Source: Candidatus Poribacteria bacterium WGA-3G (lineage in GTDB: Bacteria > Poribacteria > WGA-4E > WGA-3G). Taken from it: 64,000 nucleotides of DNA. Location: NCBI GenBank assembly GCA_000406005.1, contig ASZN01000021.1:1-64000 (forward strand). Direction: 5' to 3'. Position 1 is the stretch's first letter. Each line of letters starts with the position of its first letter. A program made the translations under genes and the position numbers. This document shows positions 43,059-51,235 of this stretch, one piece after another. The notes under the pieces are model-generated. The model was not told the origin of the DNA, made no database searches, and saw only the letters and a list, made by a program, of their open reading frames with translations.

Positions 43059-43832
43059 CTACATTTCGGTATTAAGCGTTTGCATCTCTGCGTCGGTCAA
43101 CTCCCACTCAAAGACATCCAAATTCTCCCGTAAATGCGGCACTGAACCCGATTTCGGTATTGTGATAATGCCTTGCTGTATAAGCCAACGGAGAGCGACC
43201 TGCGCTGCGGTCTTCCCGTGATTCTCACCGATCTTGCCCAACATAGCGTCCCCGGCAAGGTTGCCAACAGCGAGCGGACGATGCGCTGTCATTACAATGT
43301 CACGTGCATGGCAATAGTCTCGCAATTCTGCACGGTTTCTCCGAACATGATACTCCACCTGATTTGTGCAAATCGGAAGTTCTGAGACCTCATACGCCTC
43401 TTCAACTTGAGCGATGCTAAAGTTACTGATACCGATGCTTTTCACCTGACCCGCGTCGTAGAGTTTTTGGAATGCATCAAAAGTCTCAGTAACCGGAACA
43501 GAGCCGCTCGGATGGTGAATCAATAACAGATCAACGTAATCCATTTGCAAATCGCTGAGGCACGCCTCAAATTGAGCGAGGACCTCGTCATGCTTGAGAT
43601 GGGTGTGCCAAATTTTAGTGGTAAGAAAAATATTTTCGCGGTCGATATGAACGTCGCGAAGTGCGTTCCCGATTTCGCGTTGGTTCTGGTACATCCACGC
43701 TGTGTCGATATGGGTATACCCGAAGTCAACGGCTTCTTTGACAATGCGTTCGCACTGCCTGCCTTTGAGCTGCCAGGTTCCTAAACCCAGTATTGGTATT
43801 TCGTGTCCTGATGCAAGTTTGATATTTTTCAT
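43059..43832 (-). CDS. Aldo/keto reductase
   Basis: 257 residues of the AKR family. Active residues: Asp in GYTHIDTAWMY, Tyr in the same stretch, Lys in IFLTTKIWH and His in VDLLLIHHPSG. C-terminal part has VALRWLIQQGIITIPKSGS for the cofactor. Substrate unknown. It neighbours the LLM monooxygenase and reads in the same direction. No strong ribosome site before ATG 43832. Confidence 0.85.
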   Translation of the reverse strand: MKNIKLASGHEIPILGLGTWQLKGRQCERIVKEAVDFGYTHIDTAWMYQNQREIGNALRDVHIDRENIFLTTKIWHTHLKHDEVLAQFEACLSDLQMDYVDLLLIHHPSGSVPVTETFDAFQKLYDAGQVKSIGISNFSIAQVEEAYEVSELPICTNQVEYHVRRNRAELRDYCHARDIVMTAHRPLAVGNLAGDAMLGKIGENHGKTAAQVALRWLIQQGIITIPKSGSVPHLRENLDVFEWELTDAEMQTLNTEM

Positions 43833-43996
43833 AATATCAACATCTTACGTGATTCCGAAAAAAAAGTCAAGTGCGAAGAAAAATCAATCAGGAACTAAAT
43901 CGTCCTGAAATGCCAATTTATTTTTCAGATTTGGTATAAAATTTCACATAAACACAGCGAGATAGACTTTTTTTTCAAAATAACGCCAAAAAAAAG

Positions 43997-44026
43997 TTGA
44001 CAAACACTAAAGAAATAGAGTATACT
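43997..44026 (+). promoter_or_regulatory. Promoter of tRNA-Leu
   Basis: TTGACA (43997-44002), 18-nt spacer, TATACT (44021-44026), 14 nt before the tRNA 5' end at 44041. Strong sigma-70 match. Confidence 0.82.
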
Positions 44027-44599
44027 ATTAATATTATTGTGGTCGAGTGGTGGAATCGGTAGACACAACGGACTTGTGCGCCATTGTGCTAATGTGCCCA
44101 ATTGAGATATAAATCTCTATACTAATTAGGAAATGGTATAAAGCCAACTGCTTTAGGGTAAAGAGAAATCTAAACCTGAACATAGCATAGCAGTAAAGGA
44201 TAGAATGGATGAACTAACCTAATCCAAAGCTATTCAAGGCTTGAGAGATATGGTAAGAGTTATACTACCCGAAATCCAATACGCAGGAGTAAGTGTGGCT
44301 AAAAGGGCAAGGTTAGTGATGCCCCCACTAAGAGATGACATTAGATTTTAAGTCTGTCTAATGCCTTCCTAAATCTCTTAGACACTGTGAAATATACACA
44401 GGCAAGCGTATGAGTGGATTACCTAAGTCTCTCTATCGTTGACACATTGGAACTATGGGATAGTCTAAAGGGTGAGAACCCCATGGCTACGGAGTTTCCA
44501 TAGTAGTCGCTCTCAACTGAGAATAAGACTATGCGAAGGTATAGTGAAGATGAAGGGAAACAGGTAAGTTAATCCAAGTAGATATAAGAGTAATGCGAA

Positions 44600-46393
44600 A
44601 TGCATATTATCTCGAATAAATACCTTGGAATAGTGAGTGATAGAGGAAAAAGAAATCTTCCGCTAAAGCGCGTATACTCTAATATGTGCGATAGAGAATT
44701 ATTTCTAATTGCCTATCATCAAATGGCGAAAAAGAAAGGTGCCATGACAAAGGGGTCTAACTCCGAAAACATTGATGAAATGTCGATTACAAAAATAGAT
44801 AAAATCATCAATGAACTTAAAACCGGAAAATATAGACCCAAACCCAGTCGTAGGGTCTATGTATCTAAACCAGACGGAAAACAAAGATGTTTAGGAATAC
44901 CATGCTGGACAGACAAACTCGTCCAACGTGTAGTAACGATGATACTGGGAGAATACTATGAACCCCAGTTCTCAGATCACTCGCATGGATTTAGACCCAA
45001 TAGAGGTTGTCATACTGCTTTGGAAGAAATAGCCATAGCGTGGAAAGGGACAAAGTGGTTTATAGAAGGAGACATAAAGGGCTGCTTCGACAACATAAAC
45101 CATGAATACCTACTGAAGATCCTAAGAAAAAGGATTTTAGATGAAAGACTCATTAAACTCATTCGTATATGGCTAAAAGCCGGGTATATCGAGAATTGGA
45201 CATACCACAACACATACTCAGGCACGCCACAAGGCGGCGTTATGAGTCCTCTACTGGCTAACATATACCTCTCTGAATTAGATGAAAAATTAGAAGAATT
45301 ATCTGAAATCTGGAAAGTAGGAAAATCAAGAGGAACAAACCCCGAATACGCTAAACTATCGCGAAAAATCAACAAAGCAAAGAAGGAAAATAACGCCCAA
45401 GAAGCAAAAGAAGCACGGAAAGAACTTAACATCGCTAAAAGCAAAGGGCTTACTTGGTCGAATCCGCAAGATGACAATTTCCGCAGACTAAAATTTGTCA
45501 GATACGCAGACGATTTTATTATCGGATTTATCGGTAGCAAAGCAGAAGCCAAAGACATCAAAAAGGAAGTCAAAACTTTCCTCAAAGATGAAATTGGACT
45601 CACGCTATCGGACGATAAAACGAAAATAACGAACGCGACACACGAAAAAGCACGCTTTCTTAACTACGAAATCTTTACCGAGAAATCAACAACAAGACCA
45701 AGAATAAATGGAACAATCCGCTTGGACTTGCCTCACGACGTGTTCATAAAATGGAAAAGGAAGTATACTAAGAAAGGGAAAGCCTATCACAGCCCCTACT
45801 ACATGGAACTATCCGATTATATGATAATCAGGGCATATAATGCAGAGTTTCAAGGTCTCTATCAGTATTACATAATGGCTCAAAACGTATCGAGCAAATT
45901 ATATCAATTGAAGAGCTATGTGATGACATCAGCAGCTAAAACCTTGGCATCCAAACACAAACTCTCTGTAAACAAAATATGCGAAAAATATAAGAGGACC
46001 GGCAGCAACGGCGTAAAAGCACTCATAGTAGAGGTCAATAGAAAGGATAAACCGCCCTTAGTCGCCACATTAGGGGACTTCCAAATAAAATGGGTAAAGT
46101 TTCCGAGTAAGAAAGATAAGCCATACAACGATGAAATTAGAGGTATAAAAGTTCTTGATGATAAAAAAAGTGTCCGGTCTGACCTCCTAACAAGGCTTAT
46201 GAATAACACTTGTGAAATATGTGGAAATACGGATGAAATAGAAGTACACCACATCAGAAAAATGAGTGATATTGATAAGAACAAAGAAGGATGGCAAAAA
46301 CTCATGAGTAGCATGAGACGAAAGACACTCATCGTCTGCAAGGACTGTCATCATAAAATCCATATAGGAAAATATGATGGAAAATCACTATAA
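44600..46393 (+). CDS. Group II intron reverse transcriptase-maturase with HNH endonuclease
   Basis: 597 residues. The RT domain includes palm motif FVRYADDFIIG (the YADD catalytic site), earlier GIPCWTDKLVQRV and FIEGDIKGCFDNINH (RT3), and GTPQGGVMSPLLANIY (RT4). An insert of about 60 Lys/Glu-rich residues lies before YADD. The maturase X-region follows with GLYQYYIMAQN. The C-terminus has an HNH-like zinc nuclease with Cys pairs in CEICGNTDEIEVHHI and CKDCHHKIH. It splices and mobilises the surrounding intron. Start ATG 44600; no obvious strong SD. Confidence 0.93.
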   Translation: MHIISNKYLGIVSDRGKRNLPLKRVYSNMCDRELFLIAYHQMAKKKGAMTKGSNSENIDEMSITKIDKIINELKTGKYRPKPSRRVYVSKPDGKQRCLGIPCWTDKLVQRVVTMILGEYYEPQFSDHSHGFRPNRGCHTALEEIAIAWKGTKWFIEGDIKGCFDNINHEYLLKILRKRILDERLIKLIRIWLKAGYIENWTYHNTYSGTPQGGVMSPLLANIYLSELDEKLEELSEIWKVGKSRGTNPEYAKLSRKINKAKKENNAQEAKEARKELNIAKSKGLTWSNPQDDNFRRLKFVRYADDFIIGFIGSKAEAKDIKKEVKTFLKDEIGLTLSDDKTKITNATHEKARFLNYEIFTEKSTTRPRINGTIRLDLPHDVFIKWKRKYTKKGKAYHSPYYMELSDYMIIRAYNAEFQGLYQYYIMAQNVSSKLYQLKSYVMTSAAKTLASKHKLSVNKICEKYKRTGSNGVKALIVEVNRKDKPPLVATLGDFQIKWVKFPSKKDKPYNDEIRGIKVLDDKKSVRSDLLTRLMNNTCEICGNTDEIEVHHIRKMSDIDKNKEGWQKLMSSMRRKTLIVCKDCHHKIHIGKYDGKSL

Positions 46394-46405
46394 AAACTTA
46401 CTGGA

Positions 46406-46439
46406 GAGCTACGTGCATTGAAAAGTGCAAGCGTGGTTC
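46406..46439 (+). ncRNA. Group II intron domain V
   Basis: GAGC followed by TACGTGCA..GTGC..GCGTGGTTC, exactly 34 nt, with the conserved catalytic triad (AGC in GAGC), a TTGAAAA loop and the two-nt bulge (AA) before GCGTGG. The rest, 46440-46493, forms domain VI with GGACTA/TAGTC pairing and ends AC. Confidence 0.85.
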
Positions 46440-46557
46440 GGAGGGGGACTATTGAAAACACAGATGATGCTGTGCGTTGGTAGTCTACCCTACAAAATCC
46501 GTCGCCCTAAACAGGTGTGAGGGTTCAAGTCCCTCCTCGACCATAATTCAATACAAG

Positions 46558-46650
46558 TAGAACTTACGCGCTTCCACGGTAGGTGCGGTTTCATAACCGC
46601 ACCCGATTACGTCATCATAGACCTAATTCTCTGATTTCGCGTAAGTCTTG
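46558..46650. repeat. Inverted-repeat element, divergent copy
   Basis: Ends TAGAACTTACGCG (46558) and CGCGTAAGTCTTG (about 46638-46650), interior palindrome GGTGCGGTT/AACCGCACC. It lies between tRNA-Leu and tRNA-fMet. Confidence 0.65.
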
Positions 46651-46664
46651 ACAATAATTCTTGA

Positions 46665-46739
46665 CGCAGGGTAGAGCAGCCAGGTAGCTCGTCGGGCTCA
46701 TAACCCGGAGGACGGGGGTTCAAATCCCCCCCCCTGCAA
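46665..46739 (+). tRNA. Initiator tRNA-fMet(CAT)
   Basis: Acceptor CGCAGGG pairs with CCCTGCA, with the C1-A72 mismatch typical of bacterial initiators; D-arm GAGC/GCTC; anticodon stem TCGGG/CCCGG with three G-C pairs and loop CTCATAA; T-arm GGGGG/CCCCC. There is one extra C between the T-stem and acceptor (run of nine C, 75 nt rather than 74), which may be a homopolymer error. No encoded CCA. Confidence 0.88.
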
Positions 46740-46833
46740 TCTTCTCAACCCCTAAATGTTCTTTGATACATCAACGATAACATACAAAAAACACACTTAA
46801 CCTCATCGTTTCCGATAATCCATCTCAACCTAT

Positions 46834-46907
46834 GCCGGTGTAGCTCAGTGGTTTAGAGCACACGACTCATAATCGTGCTGTCCGGAGTTCGACTCTCCGC
46901 ACCGGCA
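46834..46907 (+). tRNA. tRNA-Met(CAT), or tRNA-Ile2 if C34 is modified
   Basis: Acceptor GCCGGTG/CACCGGC, anticodon stem CACGA/TCGTG with loop CTCATAA (anticodon CAT), T-arm CGGAG/CTCCG-type. 74 nt, discriminator A, no CCA. It could be elongator Met or the Ile tRNA that TilS modifies at C34; the features I can see do not decide this. tilS lies 54 nt downstream. Confidence 0.85.
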
Positions 46908-46961
46908 TCGTTCTACCGTTTAAGCGGTGGGATACAATTTGCCGTTAAAATTGGCGACCTC

Positions 46962-48407
46962 ATGACAGCCGACTTCGTTCAACAGATGCACCGCTCCATA
47001 GCAGAGCATAAAATGATTGAGGACGCTGAAACTGTGCTCGTCGCAGTCTCAGGCGGCGCAGATTCGCTTGCACTCCTATACGCACTGCACGCTTTACGCC
47101 AACAACTCAGATGTCATCTGCACGTTGTACATCTAAACCACTGCCTCCGACCAGACGCTGACACAGACGCTGACTTCGTCCGACAACACGCAGAACACCT
47201 AAATCTGCCTTGCACCCTCCAACAGGTAGATGTGTTCCGTTTAGCAAAACAGTGGAAACTCTCTGTAGAAACCGCCGGACGCAGAGCACGCTATCAATTC
47301 TATGATTCCGTCTGTTCGGAAACCGACGCGACGAAAGTCGCCTTAGGACACCACCAAGACGACATCGCCGAAACGGTTCTGATGAACCTCATACGCGGGA
47401 GCGGAACCGACGGATTGAAAGGCATCGTTCCCGTCAGGGATATGAAATTTATTAGACCTCTGATAGAATTTACACGTCAACAGATTGAGGCGTTCCTAAC
47501 GTCCATAGGTATTGTCCCGCGACACGATTCAACCAACACCGATACACGCTATCTTCGCAATCGTATCCGCCACGAGTTGATACCAAGGCTTGAGAACAAT
47601 TATAATCCAAATATCAAAGCCGCATTAAGCCGGACTGCTGATGTATTAGGTACTGAATCGGAATACCTTGATACAATCGCTTGCACAGCGTTTGAGGCGT
47701 GCCAAATACAAGTCTCGCAAGAGACTATTATCCTTGATAGGGAAAAATTTCGACAGCACCACATCGCACTGCAGAGACGGATCCTCCGGAAAAGCGTATC
47801 CGAGATGTTAGGCGATTCGAGCGATCTCTATTTCAAACACTGCATCGCGATGCAAAATCTCATTGAAGGCGACGCACCTAATGCTGTCCTGCCACTTCCG
47901 AACGGTTTACAATTTCGGCGTGCATATCAACGGATCGCCTTTGAAAGAAAAACAACTGAAATAGGAAACTTCTCCTATCCGATCGCCACTGTTGGAAAAA
48001 CACTTATAGCGGCTTTAAATGCCGAAATTATTGCAGAATTGGGGGATGGAACATCTCGTAGAACACCCACACCACCCAATGGCAAATTTGAAGCGATATT
48101 TGATTATCAAAAGTTAAGAAAGGTATTTGCAGAACCGTTTTCAGAAGCAATCCCGCTCACATTGCGTAATCGGCGACAAGGCGACCGGTTTCAGCCGTAC
48201 GGTATGCAAGGGACGAAAAAAATTAAGGATTTTTTGATAGATGCCAAGGTGCCTCGCCACGAACGCGACAACATTCCGCTCCTTGTTTGCGGCGATGTGA
48301 TCTTGTGGGTCATCGGTTATACAACCAGCGATCTTTTCAAGGTCCAACCGCACACACAACACTATCTCTACCTAAGTTATGCCAGCAGCGACGAAACCGC
48401 TCCCTGA
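46962..48407 (+). CDS. tilS: tRNA(Ile)-lysidine synthetase
   Basis: 481 residues from ATG 46962. It makes lysidine at C34 of tRNA-Ile(CAU) so that it reads AUA. PP-loop SGGADS is at about residues 30-35 in VAVSGGADSLALLYALHAL; the HHQDD motif lies in LGHHQDDIAETVLMN. Substrate-binding C-terminal domains follow, ending with RNRRQGDRFQPYG and KKIKDFL. The open frame extends upstream into the tRNA at 46834, which is not coding. It overlaps hpt by 29 nt; tilS-hpt is a known order in many bacteria. Confidence 0.92.
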   Translation: MTADFVQQMHRSIAEHKMIEDAETVLVAVSGGADSLALLYALHALRQQLRCHLHVVHLNHCLRPDADTDADFVRQHAEHLNLPCTLQQVDVFRLAKQWKLSVETAGRRARYQFYDSVCSETDATKVALGHHQDDIAETVLMNLIRGSGTDGLKGIVPVRDMKFIRPLIEFTRQQIEAFLTSIGIVPRHDSTNTDTRYLRNRIRHELIPRLENNYNPNIKAALSRTADVLGTESEYLDTIACTAFEACQIQVSQETIILDREKFRQHHIALQRRILRKSVSEMLGDSSDLYFKHCIAMQNLIEGDAPNAVLPLPNGLQFRRAYQRIAFERKTTEIGNFSYPIATVGKTLIAALNAEIIAELGDGTSRRTPTPPNGKFEAIFDYQKLRKVFAEPFSEAIPLTLRNRRQGDRFQPYGMQGTKKIKDFLIDAKVPRHERDNIPLLVCGDVILWVIGYTTSDLFKVQPHTQHYLYLSYASSDETAP

Positions 48408-48945
48408 ATCTGTTCTCATTTCTGAACCGTGCCTCCAAAAACGTATTCGCGAACTCGGCACACAAATTCTTGCCGATTATGAAAACCAAGAGTTAATACT
48501 CCTCGGTGTCCTGAGGGGAAGTGTGTTATTTTTCGCTGATCTCTCTCGTGCTATCTTCGGTGCACAACTTGAAAAACCCAGCAGAGAAGTACAGGTCCGT
48601 TTTGAATTCGTACAACTCACGAGTTATAATAATAACACACAACCATCGGCAGTCGAACTTATTCACGGCGGCAGCGACTATCTCGAACATCAGAATATCC
48701 TCATCGTCGAGGATATTATCGATACTGGACAAACTTTGAAACTTCTATACGAACATCTACGGACACTGAACCCGAAAACCGTTAAGGTGTGCACACTCCT
48801 CGACAAACCGTCTAAACGTCGAGTACCTGTCACTATTGACTATATCGGTTTTGAGGTGCCGGATGCTTTCGTCGTAGGCTACGGACTTGACTACGCACAA
48901 CAATATCGGAATTTACCGTATATCGCCTTGTTGGAATCAACCTAA
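48379..48945 (+). CDS. hpt: Hypoxanthine phosphoribosyltransferase
   Basis: 188 residues. Purine salvage enzyme; transfers phosphoribosyl from PRPP to hypoxanthine/guanine. PRPP motif ILIVEDIIDTGQTL is present at about residues 110-123. Other features: LLGVLRGSVLFFADLSRAI and FVVGYGLDYAQQYRNLPYIA near the C-terminus. It overlaps the end of tilS, so it is translationally coupled. Confidence 0.92.
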   Translation: MPAATKPLPESVLISEPCLQKRIRELGTQILADYENQELILLGVLRGSVLFFADLSRAIFGAQLEKPSREVQVRFEFVQLTSYNNNTQPSAVELIHGGSDYLEHQNILIVEDIIDTGQTLKLLYEHLRTLNPKTVKVCTLLDKPSKRRVPVTIDYIGFEVPDAFVVGYGLDYAQQYRNLPYIALLEST

Positions 48946-49017
48946 GCAATTTCAATGGACGATAAAGACTATCCAGCACCACAATATTTGGTGCAAAGCA
49001 CTTTTTATATTTTTTTC

Positions 49018-49047
49018 TTGACAATAATTTGAATTATTTGATATAAT
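49018..49047 (+). promoter_or_regulatory. Sigma-70 promoter, possibly for cytochrome c
   Basis: TTGACA (49018-49023), 18-nt spacer, TATAAT (49042-49047). It is the only consensus promoter between hpt and the cytochrome gene at 49307, with the repeat element of 49077-49231 lying between. Confidence 0.65.
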
Positions 49048-49076
49048 ATATTAATCCTTTAATACATAATTATTAA

Positions 49077-49231
49077 TAGGACCTACGCACACCCCATGCA
49101 GGGTTTTTGCAATGTAATACAAGGAATGGATTTCGTCTATTCCCAGACTAAATCCGGTGTTTCTTCAGGGTTTGTAACCCCGCCTGATGCCCGTATTATG
49201 TAGAATCTCATGAAAAAATGCGTAAGTCCTA
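49077..49231. repeat. Inverted-repeat element (TAGGACTTACGCA family)
   Basis: 155 bp, ends TAGGACCTACGCA and TGCGTAAGTCCTA. The interior includes CCATGCAGGG, GGTGTTTCTTCAGGG and a GATGCCCGTATTATGTAGAA tail, which resembles the 1243 copy. It lies between the promoter at 49018 and the cytochrome gene and would be part of its leader. Confidence 0.78.
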
Positions 49232-49306
49232 ATTAAGTTGAATTGACACGCCTTTGCTAAGACAGCAATTTAAGTTACAATAAACATCACCAAGAGGGGG
49301 TTTATA

Positions 49307-50089
49307 ATGCGTAAACTCGTTTCGTTTGCCCTATGTGGTGTTTTGATCACGGCATTCATCTTTTTCACACAAGCACAAATGTCAGACAAAGCACAACTGG
49401 GGCGCGAACTTTTTCACGATCCAACTTTCAAAGGAACAATCAAACCCGGTAAAGTAAAAGGATTCGCTACTGGGCTTACCTGCGCAAACTGCCACGCAGA
49501 TTTTGACGAGACAACACATCCGGATGGAGTCATTCGTGCCGGACACAGTATGGTTGGTGTCCCACACCGCGGACAGGCGAAAGGCGGAATGATCTCAGCC
49601 GACATCTTTGAACGCGCAGCAGGCGGCGGCGGTTTCTGCTACCAGCACTTCCTACAGCGAATACCAGGTCCCGAAGTCGATCCAACCGCAATCCCTGAAG
49701 AACACGCTGAAGCACTTATGGCGTATTTCAAAGCGATCTCCGGTGATAACAAGGGTCCCCAATTTGAAATAGCAATGTTAGATGACAATGCCAAAAAGGC
49801 AGCCGGTGAGAAACTCGCTGCTATGAGCGGCGAGGCAGAAAACGGATGGCAACTCTTCGGGCGCGCATGCGTCGTCTGCCACCCGTCACCCTATAAAGCC
49901 GGAATCGGACCCCAACTCATCCGATCAAGACCACCTCGGAATATCGACGCAACACTGGAACGTTGGGCAACGAAAATTCGAGGCGGCGGTACGCTCATGC
50001 CTTTCTATGCACCTGATATCCTCAGCGACCAACAAGTCGCAGATATTATCGCATTCCTGCGCCAAGAATTAGAAAACGCCGGAAATTAA
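49307..50089 (+). CDS. Secreted di-haem cytochrome c
   Basis: 260 residues with a signal peptide (about 1-24, ending near TQAQ) and two CxxCH haem sites: CANCH (about 63) and CVVCH (about 190). His/Met distal ligand not clearly placed; the second domain has LMPFYAP, a typical Met-ligand region. This resembles cytochrome c family electron carriers or thiosulfate/alcohol-linked partners. Strong ribosome site AAGAGGGGGTTT precedes ATG 49307. No oxidase neighbour is present. A hairpin terminator follows at 50099. Confidence 0.88.
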   Translation: MRKLVSFALCGVLITAFIFFTQAQMSDKAQLGRELFHDPTFKGTIKPGKVKGFATGLTCANCHADFDETTHPDGVIRAGHSMVGVPHRGQAKGGMISADIFERAAGGGGFCYQHFLQRIPGPEVDPTAIPEEHAEALMAYFKAISGDNKGPQFEIAMLDDNAKKAAGEKLAAMSGEAENGWQLFGRACVVCHPSPYKAGIGPQLIRSRPPRNIDATLERWATKIRGGGTLMPFYAPDILSDQQVADIIAFLRQELENAGN

Positions 50090-50098
50090 TCGAAATTT

Positions 50099-50121
50099 AG
50101 GCTGGGTCGAACACCCAGCCT
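50099..50121 (+). terminator. Hairpin terminator after cytochrome c
   Basis: AGGCTGGGT (50099-50107) pairs with ACCCAGCCT (50113-50121), loop CGAAC, followed by AATACTTT. The T-run is short, so moderate support. Confidence 0.55.
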
Positions 50122-50374
50122 AATACTTTCGTGTTGAACCATCTATTTTTGTAACCTACTCTCTTCACTATTCGTTATTTGCCTATAAGCCAACATACGC
50201 CTTGACTTGAACGATTAAGGTATAATTCGAGAGTTTCGCTCGGTTTTTCTTTCTCTAATACCGAATATTTAATCGTTTCAGCTCAAAAGTCTATCGGTTG
50301 GTTCAAACAGCAATACACGCAGTTGAAACACATTAATGTTTTACACGACCCGAATATGAAGAGAGGACAGTGGC

Positions 50375-50926
50375 ATGAGAATATCTCGAATCGACTTGCT
50401 TTTCTACACATCGCTAATAGGTATTTACATTCTCCTAATAGGCATTGCGTTGAGTTTAACGAGTTGCGGTGGTAGTAACCTAAAAAATCCTGTATCGGAA
50501 TCGGAAACAGCTACAACAGGAGAAGAAAGCGGAACTACAAACGACATCGTTGAACTGGCACAAACCGCAGACGTGGCAGAACCAGGGCAGGTAGCCGATC
50601 TTGACGTAAGAGTTACTGTTACGAAGAAAACGGTACAACCCGGTGAGGCGGTAGAACTGACTGCTTCAGTCAAAGAAGTTAGAGGCACCAGTGTCACGCT
50701 TAACTGGCTGAACATTACGCAATTTGGCGAACTTTCCGCCGCCAGTGAAAATCCTGTTACTTGGACGGCTCCGCAAACATTAAATGGAGACAACGTCCAA
50801 GTCGAAGTTATTCAACTCATTGTGACTGTAATTAGCGAGATCGTCTCAGTCGGTTCATCTGGAATTGAGACCGATACGCAAATTTTTACAAAGACCAAAA
50901 ACGTCTTGCTAACCGTCAGAAATTAG
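50375..50926 (+). CDS. Lipoprotein with Ig-like beta domain
   Basis: 183 residues. Hydrophobic leader (about 8-30) and a lipobox LTSC, giving Cys 31 as lipidation site, then an acidic spacer and a beta-rich domain (about 75-180; ...VTKKTVQPGEAVELTASVKE) of Ig-like or Big-type. Surface exposed and probably outer-membrane-anchored. Good SD AGAGGACAGTGGC before ATG 50375. Function not known. Confidence 0.75.
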   Translation: MRISRIDLLFYTSLIGIYILLIGIALSLTSCGGSNLKNPVSESETATTGEESGTTNDIVELAQTADVAEPGQVADLDVRVTVTKKTVQPGEAVELTASVKEVRGTSVTLNWLNITQFGELSAASENPVTWTAPQTLNGDNVQVEVIQLIVTVISEIVSVGSSGIETDTQIFTKTKNVLLTVRN

Positions 50927-51029
50927 TTAGCATCAGTCAATTCTGTTAGCACGAACAACATCCGATCCGCTTAAACAGACACAGAATTTGACGCTGTTGT
51001 ATTATTGTCAGGGTAACAAATCAGTACGC

Positions 51030-51225
51030 CGCTAAAACAGGGGCTTGTGCGAAGCGTCGGCTAAACGTCCACGCCACAAGTTAAACCTCTGACTACAGGT
51101 CGCTTCTGTGCAGCGATATGAGCAGCACAGCGATGTTTGACAGGGACATCGGTAGTCAAAACCTGTCACTAACTTAAAAGGAACGGGCTTTCCTCCGCTG
51201 CTTAAAGACACAGGGATCCAGCCCG
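51030..51225 (+). ncRNA. Structured 5' leader RNA upstream of LysM-M23 peptidase
   Basis: Paired segments by eye: CTTGTG/CACAAG (51044-51049 with 51075-51080), AAGTTA/TAACTT (51078-51083 with 51170-51175), TGACTAC/GTAGTCA (51090-51096 with 51152-51158) enclosing CTGTGC/GCACAG (51106/51125) and CGATGT/ACATCG (51131/51146), then CGGGCT/AGCCCG (51184/51220). The 3' stem ends 10 nt before ATG 51236. The target class suggests a cell-wall riboswitch such as c-di-AMP, but I could not match its conserved core. The region 50927-51029 shows nothing. Confidence 0.55.
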
Positions 51226-51235
51226 AAGATTGTTG

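Larger units (their letters stand above)
44076..46493 (+). mobile_element. Group II intron within tRNA-Leu
   Basis: 2418 nt. The 5' end is GTGCG and the 3' end CTAC (AC). A 34-nt domain V is at 46406. EBS1 AAGTCTGT (44350-44357) pairs with IBS1 ACGGACTT (44068-44075) in 8 bp with one G-U. EBS1 sits in the loop of a stem made of CATTAGA and TCTAATG, the expected domain ID3-type position. The ORF at 44600 lies within the domain IV region. Together these define a complete, likely mobile or recently mobile intron. Confidence 0.9.
44041..46543 (+). tRNA. tRNA-Leu(UAA) interrupted by group II intron
   Basis: Exon 1 is 44041-44075 and exon 2 is 46494-46543, 85 nt spliced. Joined, they fold as a class II tRNA: acceptor GGTCGAG/CTCGACC, anticodon stem ACGGA/TCCGT, loop CTTAAAA with anticodon TAA, long variable arm (CGCCCTAAACAGGTGTG region) and T-arm GAGGG TTCAAGT CCCTC. 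The intron lies between T34 and A35 of the anticodon. No CCA is encoded. The unspliced RNA cannot form this anticodon loop, so tRNA-Leu(UAA) production depends on splicing. Confidence 0.9.

Noticed and set aside
51030..51225. c-di-AMP (ydaO) riboswitch call
   Set aside because: The target fits, but the conserved core sequences could not be matched, so only a structured leader is reported.
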